A stretch of 64,000 nt of DNA. It comes from Cymbidium sinense (lineage: Eukaryota; Streptophyta; Magnoliopsida; Asparagales; Orchidaceae). Made by a program: the position numbers and the translations under genes. Positions 11,548 to 24,040 of the stretch are shown here, in pieces (position 1 is the first letter of the stretch; each line of letters starts with the position of its first letter). The notes beneath the pieces are model-generated. The model saw only the letters and a program-made list of their open reading frames with translations. It searched no databases and had not been told where the DNA came from. The stretch spans positions 30,230,983 through 30,294,982 of the forward strand of contig CM038223.1 of assembly GCA_021442155.1 (NCBI GenBank), read 5' to 3'.

Positions 11548-11830
11548 TTGGGAAGCAATTTATTGCATTAATATTTTCTATTAAAAAACTACAACACTAT
11601 ATGTTATCACATAAAATTACTCTGATATTTAAAGTCGACCCTATTAAATTCTTAATGACTAGACCCACCCTAACTAGTTTCTTAGCTAAATGGGTAGTTT
11701 TATTCCTTTAATTTGATATAAAATTCATCCCACAAAAGATTATAAAAAAGCAAGCTTTGGCAAATTTTTTTAGCCACTCATCTCTTATCGACAAACTATC
11801 CACTCAACGGTGAATTCCTTGATGAGCAAA
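11548..11830 (+). pseudogene. Ty3-type RNase H domain, C-terminal part
   Basis: Frames read KQFIALIFSIKKLQHYMLSH, then DPIKFLMTRPTLTSFLAKW, then FDIKFIPQKIIKKQALANF, which is the typical end of the Ty3/gypsy RNase H (EK..AL..A..KLRHY, DPLKYL..RP.L.GR.A.W, ..F.I.Y..QK..KGQA.ADFLA). There is a stop after VVLFL and a frame change near the end. The upstream half of RNase H and all of reverse transcriptase are absent, because LTR sequence joins at about 11504-11530. In a living element this domain removes the RNA template during cDNA synthesis. Confidence 0.85.
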
Positions 11831-11859
11831 TTTTCAAAGTAGAAGAAGCATCATAATCA

Positions 11860-12345
11860 TCAGAATTGGGGATCTACTTTTATGGGACTTCATTATTAAG
11901 GAACCACCTTGTTTAGCCACAATACATATTAAAATTAGCTTAATATTTGTGATGCCACAAGGTGGTATCTTTGTTATTCATATAGTCTAATGGAACCTCA
12001 AACTAATAATGAGGTAGAATATGATGCATTAATTATGGGTCTAGAGCTAGCAATTAACATGAAAATTATGAAGCTTCATATTTATGGAGATTCTGAACTT
12101 ATAAACAAGGTTGAATTAGTGTTTTATCATAAGTACATCTTGGAGCTTCTAAAACACATCCCTAAAGTAACAATTACAAGGGTGTCATGTTAGGACAATG
12201 GCAAGGCCGATGTATTAGCTAAATTGGCTAAAGTAATGACAAACACTCAAGGAGAGCCAATTACAATAATAGTCCAAAGTAGGCTAGCATTGGCACTATC
12301 TCTCCTACAAGCATTTAGACCTAAAAAAATTAAGAAATTTTAATG
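11860..12345 (+). pseudogene. Archaeal-type RNase H (second RNase H), decayed
   Basis: The best frame gives NNEVEYDALIMGLELA, then LHIYGDSELI, YHKYILELLKHIPKVTITRV, DNGKADVLAKLAK and NTQGEPITIIVQSRLAL. This matches the additional RNase H that follows the native one in Tat-lineage elements. The Glu of NNE.EY, the Asp of GDS and the Asp of DNGKAD.LAKLA are still present, but the first catalytic Asp, expected in a YFDGAS-like motif, reads YFYGTS. A stop lies between the two halves, after the Cys at 12190. In the element it is thought to complement or replace the native RNase H. Confidence 0.85.
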
Positions 12346-13600
12346 ATAATAAAAGAAGATGACTGGTGAGAACCAGTCATCACCTATCTTAAAGGCAGTG
12401 GATTGCCAAAGGATAAATCAAAGGCTCATCAAATTTCACAAAGAGCACTACGATACTCTTTTATGAATGATACACTATATCAATGCTCATTTGACCAAAT
12501 ATAGTTATGATGTATAGGACTAGATGAAGAAAAGATGGTGATAGTTGAAGTCCATGAAGGGTTGTGTGGTGCACACAAATCCAATCCTAAATTAAAAATT
12601 AAAATGAAACAAATGGAATAATATTAGGTTTGCATGGTTCAAGACTACATTAAATATGCCAAAAAAAGTTATTAGTGTCAAATTTATGTAGACACATTGT
12701 ATCAACCATCTAATAACCTACATCCAATAGTGGCATCTTGGCCATTTGAAAGTTGTGAAACACATATAATAGGCCCAATAGATCCTCCATCTTCTTGGAG
12801 ATATTATTTCATTTTAGCCGCCACTAATTATTTCTCCAAATAGGTATTAGCAATACCATTAAAAGAAGTTAAAGAAGATAATGTAGTGAAATTTTTTCAA
12901 GACCATATAATCTACAAATTTAGAGTACCTTGAAGAATTATATCCCATAATGGTATTGCCTTCAATAATACAAAAGTCTATCATTTCATTGAGTAAAGCA
13001 AAATAAATTGGCATTACTCATCAATATACAATCCAAAAACCAATGGTCTTGTAGAAGCATTTAACAAAATGTTAATTAAACTTCTCAAGAAAATTCTTTC
13101 TAAAAAAAGGAATAGCATGATAAATTCATAGAAGCCTTATGGTCATACCATACTACATATAAAATTGCTACACAAGCAACATCATACCCTTTAGTCTTTA
13201 GATCAGTAATAATACTGCCTTTTGAAGTAGAACTACTTTCACTCTGTGTAACAATTCAAAGTGAACTTACAGTAGAGGAAAGTATTAGAATAAGCCTCAA
13301 GAGTTAGAAGCTCTAGATGAAACTTAATTATAGGCCCAACAAAATCTAGAAATATATAGAGCAAGGATGACCGAAGCTCATGACTACATGGTTCACCTAA
13401 GAAGCTTCAAAATAGGTGAACTAGCACTGGTACGCAAACGGCTTACTATTCCACATTAATGAATCGATGGAAAGTTTAACCCAAATTGGGAAGCACCGTA
13501 TATTGTCAAAAAGTATATGAAAGTGAGTTTATCAACTCATTGGTGTGAAAGTGATAAGACTTATGTGCCCTATAAATGGACAATATCTTAAGAGATACTA
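12346..13600 (+). pseudogene. Ty3/gypsy integrase, decayed
   Basis: The zinc-binding part is recognisable as VHEGLCGAHKSN (both His kept) and, after a frame change, a worn CxxC region near 12650-12690. The core reads IIGPIDPPSSWRYYFILAAT, then a stop where Trp is expected after NYFSK, LAIPLKEVKEDNVVKFFQDH, IISHNGIAF and NPKTNGLVEAFNK. The first catalytic Asp is replaced by His (12763-12765) and the second, in SDNG, also by His (12946-12948); only the Glu of GLVEAFNK remains. A worn C-terminal part (about 13370-13590, with 'GELALVRKR' and 'NPNWEAPYIVKK') follows and ends the pol region. It is inactive beyond doubt. Confidence 0.88.
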
Positions 13601-13810
13601 TGCATAACTATTAAAGATGTTATGCTTTATATATGCAAGAGTAAAAATCAATTCTAAATCTATTAATTAAAGAAATACTCTTCACTTAAGCATGAAAAAA
13701 AAATTCTCTTTTTAAAAGAAATTTTCCTATCAACAGATGGTAATTTTATAAACCTTGTAATGCAAGAAAATTCTTTATCAAAGAGAAACTTTCTCTAATC
13801 AAGAGTTGGT

Positions 13811-14200
13811 GAGATCAAATCCATCATGCCCAAAGGGGCTAGATCTAAATTTAAATCAAGATCCACCTCATCTAAAGGGGCTAGATTCGATCAATCTTGC
13901 ATAAAGGGGTTGGATCTAAATTTAAATTAAGATTCACCATGCCCAACGAGGCTGAATTAGATCCATCATTCCTAAAAGGGCCAGATCTAAATCAAAAATA
14001 AGATCCACCATGCCTAAAAGGGGCTAGATCAGATCCATTATACCCAAAGGGGCCAATTCTTAAACCAAATTTAGATTCCATAATGCCCAAAAGGTTTGAA
14101 TCTAAATCCAAACCTTAGATTCCATCATGTTTAAAAGACCAGATCTAAATCTAAACTTAAATTCAACATGTTGATATGGGTAGGATTTAAGTCTAAATAT
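13811..14200 (+). repeat. Dimeric minisatellite between integrase and plant-mobile-domain frame
   Basis: Alternating blocks of about 42 and 29 bp, each ending near CATGCCCAAA and GGGGCTAGATC, form a higher-order unit of about 71 bp repeated about three to four times, with the last units more degenerate. Tandem repeats at this position, after pol, are known from Tat/Ogre elements. There is no coding potential. Confidence 0.7.
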
Positions 14201-14393
14201 AATCAACATACCTAAAGGGGTGGGTCTAACTATAAATCTAGATGTAATATGGTCAATTGAAACACTACGAAATAAGATAAGATTGAATCAAAAGCCTGCT
14301 AGCATAGCATATTTACAAATTTAGATATTTATGCCTTTTATAGTGTCTATGAAATTTTTATGCTTCTCTTATCCAGATTTACTACATATTGGC

Positions 14394-17300
14394 TACAATG
14401 TTTATCGAGAAAAGGCTAGATGATATGCATCTTACTGAGTCCATTAAGGACAAGAAATATGCCACTATTAAAGCCCATGATCCACATTCTATCGTCAGAT
14501 TGTAGGATCAACTATCATGGCATCAAGATATTTTGATAGGCAGGGATATTTTTAAGGATTCATTTGATCAATTATCATGCATTCTACTTATGGATTCATA
14601 GCTTCCATTAGGTCACGATCCTGCTAATTGGGTGATCAATCTAAAGCTGAGACATTATCATGATGTTCCTTTAATGAGGGTCACAAATCACCTTAGCTTT
14701 GGAGATTAAGATGTACTTCAGCTAGTCACAAATACTATAACTTCTGCAAGCACAATTAGACTTTGGGTTATCATATATTACATTTGGCACACCCTTATCA
14801 GATGTTAGTGGCTATATGTATTGGGCATACCATCACCTATAGATGCATGATGATACTCTTAGGATAGTTGATATATATCACGTAGTATATGCATCACTTT
14901 TTGACTATAACCACTTTCCATTTACTTGGATATAGAGAATAGTAGAGCATTGGGACATGATCACCAATACTTGCTGGATTGGTCCACATGAGATGATGAT
15001 TACCTTAGATGACATGTAAGATATACTAAGTTTCCCTATCATAGGCATTTCCTATGAGGAGTGCACACCTCTAGATCATAAACTCCTTTAGCATCTGCTA
15101 GTTGGTCAACATATGAGAGATAGATATATATTCCTCAAGTCTCCATCATGCTCTAGCTCACTAACAGAGATTATTCTAAGAGAGGAGATTAGGTTGTAGG
15201 TGATGGGGCATAGTTATTATGGACATACATTCTGAGAGTTTCCTTGATTCAGCAGTTTGTTTATCAAATTTTGCATGATTAGAGGATCAATTTGACATGG
15301 GATTTCATTCAGCTAAAAATTCATGCAGTGCCAAATTCAAGATGGAAGGAAGAGCCAATTTTTAGTGAATCTTAGCACGGGACATTGATGTGGAGCTATA
15401 TTTAGTGGCTTTCATTGCCACTTGGTTGTACTATTTTAGATTTCCAGGTCACAATAAACTTCTCCATCCTTCCACTCTCTTGTTTGCTCGTTGTGAGAGG
15501 ATAGCACTAGTGCCAGCATCATTAGCCTACCTACACTATGGATTAAGCAGAATAAGCATGATGACTGAGTCATGATGCTATGATGTAGATACTCATTGGC
15601 ACTGCTTACAAGGATGGATTCATGCATGTATATCAAAATATTTAAGTTGTCGTGAGCCACCATCCTATTTTAAAGAGCAGCATTTCCCCATGATCATGTA
15701 GTTGAGCTAGGCTATAGTTTCCTTAGATAGGGGTTAGACTTGTACCTTCATGTTTGGTCCATCTCACATAATGGATCACTTCAGATCATTCATAGATCAT
15801 CCTTTTATAGTATACCTACTAAGAGATTAGTACATAAATTCACAGATGCTCTCACTAACCCAAAGACACCATTACTAGCATCAAAGCAGGTATATAGATG
15901 CATAAAAGAATACCTCATTCAATTGAGAACTTCTTATCTTTATTATTGGTGTCATGAGTCTGTGATATTTGAGGGATAGAATCCCAACTAGATGATTAGA
16001 TAGTATGGTTTCACTCAGGCTACCCCCATATATGAACTACCATAGATAATATACATAGTAATACTCATTTCTTGGGGATGCTCCCATTACCTATTCTTTT
16101 AGCTGCAACATCTACAACATGGTCATTCTTACTTCATCTAAGGACTAGTTCAGGTTTCTATGTAGTTTCATAGGAGACATATATAAGAGTTAGTCACTTA
16201 TGATTACAATTTATCTACAATACATACTCTACCTTCTAAGAGTGAGGCTTTTGTATATACTATCGTAGATTAGGGAGAATCAGACAGGTACGACACTTGC
16301 ATTCCCCTCAACATGTGACTCATACTCTTAAGAGATCATTAGATGAGCTGGATAGTAGTAAGAAGCGATGATGAAAGGCTTCATTAGCTCAGGAGAGAGA
16401 TGATAAAAACATTCACAATCTCATGAAAGCTAGTCATGATATAAAAGTCACTGAGATAGATAAGCCTACTTATATTCTTATCCCACAAGTAGCAACTGAG
16501 CCACCAATAAGATAGATGGACAATGATATGATACTGATATTATCAATAGACACTAATGCTGCTTCTCTAGCATATACGAAGCCTATCAACAATTACCATA
16601 TACATTTTGAAGATGACCCACATATAGAGGAATCTGGCACTCTAATGACTAGCTATGAGCCACTCTTATAAAATTTGACTTGGGTGATAGTGAGTGCCAC
16701 TTAGGATGATTCCTCAAATATTCATTTCTATGTAGAGAGTCAACTTATTCCTAGCTTGAGAGATGCAGTTCAGAGGTTATCTAGTCCGGAGATCTAATGC
16801 TTTATTTCTAAAATACTCCCCAAATCTTTAGATTCATTACATTGTAGCTCTTCAAAGAGCCTATGTTATATAGTGATGACATTATATCACCTTCTTCTAA
16901 GTATTGATCCGAAAGTATTGTCTGATCTTTCTAGCTTCTGCATGGAGGTGAACTCTTAATTAGATTCTTCTACCACTTTAGGTCTTTAAGTAGGAGAAGT
17001 ATAGCTTTAGAAATCTATATGCATAGATATTGAGTTTGGGATATTCTCATTACACATTACTTATCACAAGGTCTTATCAAATTCCATCACTACTACAAAA
17101 ACCTCACTTAGCACTACTTTACATCAAGTCTCTCTAGTTTCCCAGACCTTGAGTATAGTTCTAAAGCTTTGAGATCTTACTAGAAGAGCAATTTAGATCA
17201 TAAATTGAGCTCCTCAACATATCTGTTGAATTGAGGGAATTATAGATAAGGAGACAATATCCATTAAAAAGAAGATCTATAGTCAAACAGGCTATCACAT

Positions 17301-17461
17301 CCACAGAAGAGGACTACTCACAAACAAATGCTCAGGTGACTAAACTTGAGCATATTCTTGTCTCATTAGCCCATGACTAGGAAGCTACCCTTCAACATCT
17401 CCATGAAGCTAGGGAGAGGAAGTCTACTATGGCCTATAGAGCTCATACAACCTCTATGTAA
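14394..17461 (+). pseudogene. Plant-mobile-domain (PMD) protein with charged C-terminal tail, retrotransposon-borne, decayed
   Basis: A long frame starting MFIEKRLDDMHL can be followed across many stops for about 1020 codons. The PMD hallmarks are clear around 14895-15110: ASLFDYNHFPFTWI, then ITNTCWIGPHEMMITLDDM and ILSFPIIG, which match the family's pattern of T.TF..P.GE.T.TLEDV..L.GLP..G. Further on, YLVAFIATWLYYFRFPG (about 15392) and GERIALVPASLAYLHYGL match its C-terminal half. From about 15960 the tail is Ser/Thr-rich (for example NLTWVIVSATQDDSSNIHF at about 16672) and ends in a helical, charged stretch TKLEHILVSLAHD plus EARERKSTMAYRAHTT. The tail recurs in two reverse copies (61640-62365, 62695-63851). 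PMD proteins are known both as host genes and inside transposons; the position between integrase and 3' LTR shows that this is an element gene. Its role there is unknown. Confidence 0.7.
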
Positions 17462-17644
17462 ACTAGATAAATTCAAGCTAAATATTTGTAGCTATAAGCT
17501 CTTCTATGTCAATGTTATATATGATCAATGAAAAGTGATTAGAGATTTTCAAATGATTATATGTTCTCTATTCTTATTATATTATTGCATATAATCATAA
17601 ATAAATAAATAAAATAAATGCATCATGTCCAATCAACATGACAT

Positions 17645-17655
17645 ATTCATTGGGG
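17645..17655 (+). promoter_or_regulatory. Polypurine tract before the 3' LTR
   Basis: CATTGGGG immediately precedes the LTR start at 17656. The reverse copy shows the same ATTGGGG before TGCAATTTATTTG at 62694-62698. It primes plus-strand DNA synthesis in LTR retrotransposons. The tract is short, and the LTR start in this copy has GG where TG is expected. Confidence 0.6.
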
Positions 17656-17944
17656 GGTAATTTTATTTACATTAAAAAAAATGAATGATGATTAGACATC
17701 TCAACTTGGGGTACTGTAGTGCTTTTTTTATCTTAAAGAATCTAGAAGTCCCCCCACACCAATGGTTGCATACTTAAATAATATAGTGCCACAGCATTGT
17801 GATACCAGTGCCAAGGCACTATCACGATGATCTTCAATTTTTAAAAGTCAAGAAAGCCATCTGCCCTCGCCCTAATAGCAATATTGCCTTAGGGTGCATG
17901 GGCAATGGTTGTAGAGCATAGAACCACCACCCCATAGGGGAAAA

Positions 17945-17990
17945 TTTACTATAAGAAGGGGAAAGAAGCCCCTCTCTTATTTCTCCTTCC
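17945..17990 (+). promoter_or_regulatory. LTR core promoter, 3' LTR copy
   Basis: TATAAGAA at 17950-17957 followed by GGGGAAAG and a C/T-rich leader (TTATTTCTCCTTCCCTC). It is the counterpart of the TATA box at 1058, with one substitution in the box. Confidence 0.6.
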
Positions 17991-18919
17991 CTCATCCTTC
18001 ACTTTCACTCTAAACCACTTCACTGTTCTTGCTCCTGGGCATCTGCACTATCAATAAAGCACTTCCTACTAAACAAGATTAAGGCTTATCTCATCGATTC
18101 GAGGTAAAAAATTTTAAATATACTTTCTTTATATGTCTTTGTTTCTAAAAATTAGGTTTAACAAAATTTTTAATATTGATCTTAGATCAAGTGAGAAATA
18201 AAGAGGTTCATCTTTGTCTATCTTGTAATTGGAGCAAAAAAAAGAAAGAAAATGAAAGCCTTAGGCTTAAAGATTTTAGAATCTTGAAATATAAACATCT
18301 CCACCATTGAACTTGGTTCTGACGTGAGAAGAAAAACCATCTCTTTACTGATCTTAGATCCAAAATAAGGAGAATAGTGCATTTTCACTAAATAAGTAAG
18401 AACATTGTACTGGTAAGGCACTATGTAATCAAATTTGCAGAAAAATTACAAACTTTTGTAAGAATCTAGTTCAAAAATAGGGTTCACACTTCTAGGCACC
18501 CTAATTTAAAGAATTAAACTCTTGATGCTCTATCCTATAACACTGAGGCGCTAGATGAGTGGCGGTGTGGTGCTAAGCTCTCGAGTTTATATACACTTCT
18601 TACAACATTGAGGATCTGTAATATGGTACCTCTACGCTAATCTATCGAGTTTTAAATCTTTGAAAAGCAACATTGAAACACCATTTTTTTAGCACTGGGG
18701 TTTTGTACCATCCACCATTGAGCTTGGTTTTGGTGTGAAAAGAAATCCTCTCTCCATTGATCTTGGATTCAGAACAAGGGGGAAATGTGCTAATACATAA
18801 AAAATTTGGGAAATCTAGCATTGCTAAAAATGATTAAATTTTAGGCACTGATGAGACTGCACCTAGGTATTGTAAGTCCAATTTCATGGTGTTCCTTGAC
18901 ACTGGAAAACAATTTTGCA

Positions 18920-19140
18920 CCACCAGAATGACGTAGGAGCTGCTCTTGTAGACCAACTTCTCCTAGCTACATTCTTTGTTTTTTCTCCATATTGCCACCT
19001 AGATTGTAGATGCTCCTCTCTAGAATGAGATATCTATGGGTGAAACATGTTGGTACCTCTCTCCACTTCTACACTAAAAAATCTAGCATTATCATTGGAA
19101 GTTTTCCTCCTCTTGTTAACGAGCCTTTTTAGCGACATGA
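18920..19140 (-). pseudogene. Remnant of the antisense LTR ORF, N-terminal part only
   Basis: The minus strand from an ATG at about 19138 reads MSLKRLVNKRRK and then a worn NDNARFFSVEVERG, matching MLLKRLVGKRR and SDNVRFVNIEEER of the copy in the 5' LTR. The frame is lost after about 30 codons, although 'gtaggagctgctcttgtaga' further on still aligns at DNA level. This shows that the antisense ORF was part of both LTRs when the element inserted. Confidence 0.65.
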
Positions 19141-19612
19141 ATTCCCCCCTGACATGGAAGAAGGCTAAAAGAGAGAGATAAAGAAAGAGCTCTAAGGTTT
19201 ATCTGTAGAACAAAAATCTGTAGCCCAAAGAAGGTGAAAAATGGGGGGCATAGTGGGGGTGTGTCTATTTATAAATGGAGACATAGCACCATGGTGTTAG
19301 CCTTTCAGGTTGAAAGAGACTAGTGCCACAACACTGACATGTAGTGCTTAGGTATCGTCCAGTTGGTTAAAATGGTTACTATGCCAGTAAATAAAAAAGC
19401 ACTTATTACTATTTATTACCATTAATTTTGTAACTAATTGAAACCAAAAAGTGTGTTAAAAATTGATATGGCACCACGGTGCTTTCAAATACTACCACAA
19501 CGTTGGTCAAAAAGCTTATTTGTTTGATAAATTTGCATGCCAACATGTGTGTCAATTTGAACGATCTTTTGACCGACACTGGTTAATCTGCTAGCCAACT
19601 TTCAAACATCAT

Positions 19613-22600
19613 TGTGGGGAAAGTTTCTGACACCACTAGAGTTTAGGAATTTCATATTTGTATGATTAAACACATCATTAAAGATTAAACATATTATCTT
19701 GGAAGATAAATATGTTATGCTCTAATGGATTTGATCATTTAATAAAAGAATCCTAAAGCTAATGGGTCTTTCATGTACCAGAGAGTTTTCTCCTAAACTA
19801 CATGAAAAGTAGAACAAAGTTTATTTTAAACTTGGTTCACGGTTCCCTATAATGGTAAACCTCTATAGTTAATTACTTCTTACGAAGAAGGATCTCTTCT
19901 GAAGAATACTCTTAATTAAAGAAATAATTTATAATTTCTAAGAATTTATAAGTTAATTTTCAAAGGAATGATATTTGAAATTTTAATTGGGAATGATCCA
20001 AAGTGGAAAGAGTTCTTTTATGATACTAATTAAGATGAAGTAGAAAATGCTTGCTAATATTGGGATGCCTAGTAGACATTTCAACTATTCTATCATCGGG
20101 CTTTAAATTTTGAGATTTAATTTAAATTTTGAGTTTATATTTTATTAAAAATTTAGGAGTTAAATTCTAACAGCACAAGAATACAAAAATGCCTTAGGTT
20201 GAAGACTTACTCTGAGGAGGATGCTTCAAAACCCAAGTCTACAATTACTTTTGACATAAGTCAGATGCTCGAGAAAATTTTAGTTTTTGGAATTATCGGC
20301 CATTCCTCTCACTTGAGGGAATGAATCTATCCCTGACTCTTTTGGACTTATAACCTACTTGGATGGGTCAGCTAACACCACCTAGGCATATTTTAAATCC
20401 GCGGTGCTAAGTCTCATGTATGCAAGATGGCTGATTATTATAAAAGAATCTAAGAATCTTAGGCTCACTCCTTAATCCTTAAGACCATGTAGGGTATGAA
20501 ATCTACCAAGAAATGCACCAACAAATGCACATTTTTTAGCTTTTAAATAGTTTGTCTCATGATTCATTTAAAGTCTTGGGTATGCATTTTTATGCCTAAA
20601 TGCCATGTAGTTAAAATATGTTATCGGCCAAATCAATAAAAGAAGGTAGACTTTCCCATGAAAGTGGTCATCCTCAAAAGTTAAATGCCCTTTATGTGCA
20701 ATGGGTGAAGTGTCCAATTAAAGAGTTAAGGTAATATGATTCCATGATTTTTAAATGCTAATGATTTCTTGTTGATTTTTAAGTTATTCCTAGGGATTTA
20801 ATTTATCTAAGATTTCAAGTTTCTTTATTTTTGTGTTTGAGTTGATTAGATTTAAGTTAGGTAGAAAATTTAATTTTTCTTAAGAGCTTATATCCAGGCA
20901 TTCATCATAGAAAACATAATATAAAAATAAACCTAAAAAGCAAGTTGATTTTATTGCACACCCAAAATAAATTAAGCTAATTTTTAATTAAAGGATGGTC
21001 AATGCTGTCGGGTACCACTATACACCTCGAAAGAAAGAGCAAATGGGCGGCCAAGCTTTTCCCTTATACAGCCTGACCAAGAACTATAGTTTAGATCAAT
21101 GAGCCTTCTTTCTTGGATCATCTAATTCTTCAAAGACCTCCATTGGGCTTCACAAGGGACCTCTACACCCATCTGCTGGTAGGGTCAACTCCTACTAATC
21201 ATAGACCTCGTGGATCCAAACCTAATTTTAAGCTCAAATTTATATTTTAAATTCAAAAATTAATCCTAACTAGTGCAAAACAAATATTAAGAAAAATAAA
21301 AATAACATTCAATAATTATATTTTACAAATATATGGGTTTAGTATTAATTGCTTGCCAAGACCACCTCTTCTATTGGGCTATGCTAAGGGACTATTCAGC
21401 ACCTACAAGCAAATAGCAATTTTATAATTTATTTATGATGACAATCCCTTTTAGCATAGTCCCCTAGAGAAGATAATGTTAATTCTAAAAATAACGTCCA
21501 ATCATCCAGACTAACGAATCAATTCTAGCCATCTAGTCTAAAATAGTATATCACAAAATAATAAATAGACAATCCACATCACAACATCACCTAATATTAC
21601 AAAAAAATAATAGAATGACTTAACTTAAGTCTAAATTTTGAGACGTAAAGATCTATTATGTGAAAGAAATAAGCTTGTGTGGAAAGACTTTGCTAGGCCT
21701 CTTTTTAATTCAAGTTTCAATATAAATCTTGAGGTTTGTTTATTTTTACATATGGAAGGTTTTAATTCAAATGTTTAAATGATATGCAATTTCATTTTCA
21801 TTTTAGGTACATTTTATGTTTAAGTGAGATTAAGTTTCAAGAATGAAGAATACAATAAGTTCCATTTTGGGTGGAACCTATTCTATTCAACATCCTAAGT
21901 CTTAATAGGAGACAACCTTCATATAAAGATGAAGATTCATCATAAAAGTCTAACTAAAATCTATAAGTATTTTAATTAAATATTTTAGATTCAGTTAGAT
22001 GATTTTGATTTAAATTAAGTTTATAATTTTCATTCTTTTGAAATTTAATCTTTATTTTAATTTCTTTTTTATTTGATTTATTATTCATTCCTTTTGTTAA
22101 TGTTTATACTTGATATTTATTTATTATGTCAATCAAATGTGTTTCATTCTTTTCCATTTCATTCCTTTATGTTTGTTTTCATTTACTTTAATGTTTCATC
22201 TTTTATCTTTATATTTCATTTAAGTTATATTCATTTCATTTGTTTATTTAATTTTAGGATTATTTGGTTTACTTATTACATTTGGATGTATTAATCAGAT
22301 TCATTCATTCAATTCAAGTTAATTTTATTTTTTTAATTTTCATTGATGTTTATTAATTTAAGTGAACTTACATTCAATTTTAAGTTTTAACATCATTGAA
22401 TTTACTATGTTTCAATTTTATAACCCATTTGCATCATTTTTTTTATCTTGAATAGATTATTCATTGATAATAAGCAATTTACATCAATGATTGTCTTATT
22501 TCAATTTATTTATTTCATGAAATTATTTAATGTTTATTAATGAACGTAGATTAAGATGATTGAATCCAAATTATTATTTCATACATTGTGGAATAGTTCA

Positions 22601-24040
22601 ATTCATTTCAATTAATTTTAAAGAAATGATGATTATATTGTAAAATAATTTCCTTTTATCAGTTAGCATAATGTGATTTTTGTTGTAATTATTACTTAAA
22701 GGTTTAAAAAAGGGTTATTTTCATGTATATTAAACTTACCCTATGTAACTTCAAATCTTTATGTCATTTCAAATTCAATTCAACTTGCCCAAAAGTTTAA
22801 TTATACTTAATCTTTCATATTTGCATTTATGGCCACTTTATTCCTTAATGTAAATGGCCTTAATGTATTTATATATTGATGGATTATAAAGTTCAGAGAT
22901 TAAAGAACTTTCTATTTCAATTCATTAATGGGTTTATTATGGTTTATTGTTTATTAATTTTGGAATATAATTAAATTCCACATTTTTATTTATCCATGAC
23001 CATTAACTTATGATTAATTCGGTTGCTTTGCTTTTAGATTGCTTAGGTGTTTTTATTTAAGTGTTCTGATGTCAATTATCATGTTTTAAGTTTGTATTAT
23101 GGGTTTTATAATTTCTGTGATTTGTTTGATTTATTATTTCCTTTAAATTCACCTTGAGACTTGGAAATTCAAGAATTCCCAATTCACAAGCCAATTATAA
23201 TTAAAATGTTTATGGTAAGTGGGGTTTTTTGCCAATTTGATTTTCTTAAAATTTCACCTTAATTAGATGTATAGTTTGGGATTAATTATAAATTTAATTA
23301 TTATTTAAAAACCTAAATTAAGCCTAATTTAATGAGGATCATTTAGGAGTTTTATTTTTTCTTGACTCTCCTATAGAATATGCATTCATAGAGGGTTTAT
23401 TAATAATTTTTGGAGTTCTAGTTGATTTATTATTATTTATTATAAGTTATTTAAGTTTAGGTTGATTAATTGAATTAATTAATTCAATTAAAGGCCAAAT
23501 TAAGTAATTTTGTAATTCATTAGGTTAGAGACAATATTAATGGTTTATTTATGTTCATTAGGGTGTGTTATGATGATTCAAAACAATTTGATCATTTTTC
23601 ATAATTTATTTGAGTTTGAAATTTCAAATATTTTGATTTATTATTCAGTAAATTATAAAAAATTCACCTAATGTGTGTCTTAACCTCAATTTCAATTCCC
23701 TAAAGTCTCAAATTATTTTGTTCAATGGTTTGAGATTAATATTGGTTTGAAAATTTTCATTCAAACTCAAATTAAAGCTAAAATACCCCCACATAATTTG
23801 GGAATTTTAATTTTAATGGATTCATCACATCAAGAGAAATCCATAGAGCCCAATTTTATAATTTTTGGAGTTATATTTGATTTTCTATGATTTTTGGAAT
23901 TCTTTTTGTATTTTCCTTAATTTTTTAAAATCTAAAAACCTGAATTTTAATTTTAGCATGTTGGATCCACGAGGATCCGATGTGGCTTTTGCTTTCCACA
24001 TGACCCCATGACATTTGTCCACAAGGGATTCATGTGGATC
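19613..24040 (-). mobile_element. Family B unit (variant B'), reverse, inserted in the 3' LTR, 5'-truncated
   Basis: It begins (as the reverse complement of its 3' end) TGTGGGGAAAGTTTCTGACA at 19613, the variant end also seen at 53666 (TTTTCCCCACA) and 63852. Reading minus, it shows the same order as copy 1: 'taatggatttgatcattta' words, the 'gagtattctt' block, the TATAAGGG block (21045-21069) and long AT-rich sequence. The match fades near 'tggatccacgagg' at 23965, whose counterpart is at 54590, so its 5' third is missing. The LTR resumes at about 24040. No target duplication can be assigned. No coding sequence. Confidence 0.65.

Noticed and set aside
14394..15980. Host PMD gene (MAIL/MAIN type)
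   Set aside because: It lies between integrase and the 3' LTR of the same element in the same orientation, its tail recurs in another element, and it is riddled with stops.
22073..22294. Hydrophobic 73-codon frame (Phe/Ile-rich)
   Set aside because: It arises from T-rich low-complexity DNA inside a reverse family B unit and is not conserved in other copies.
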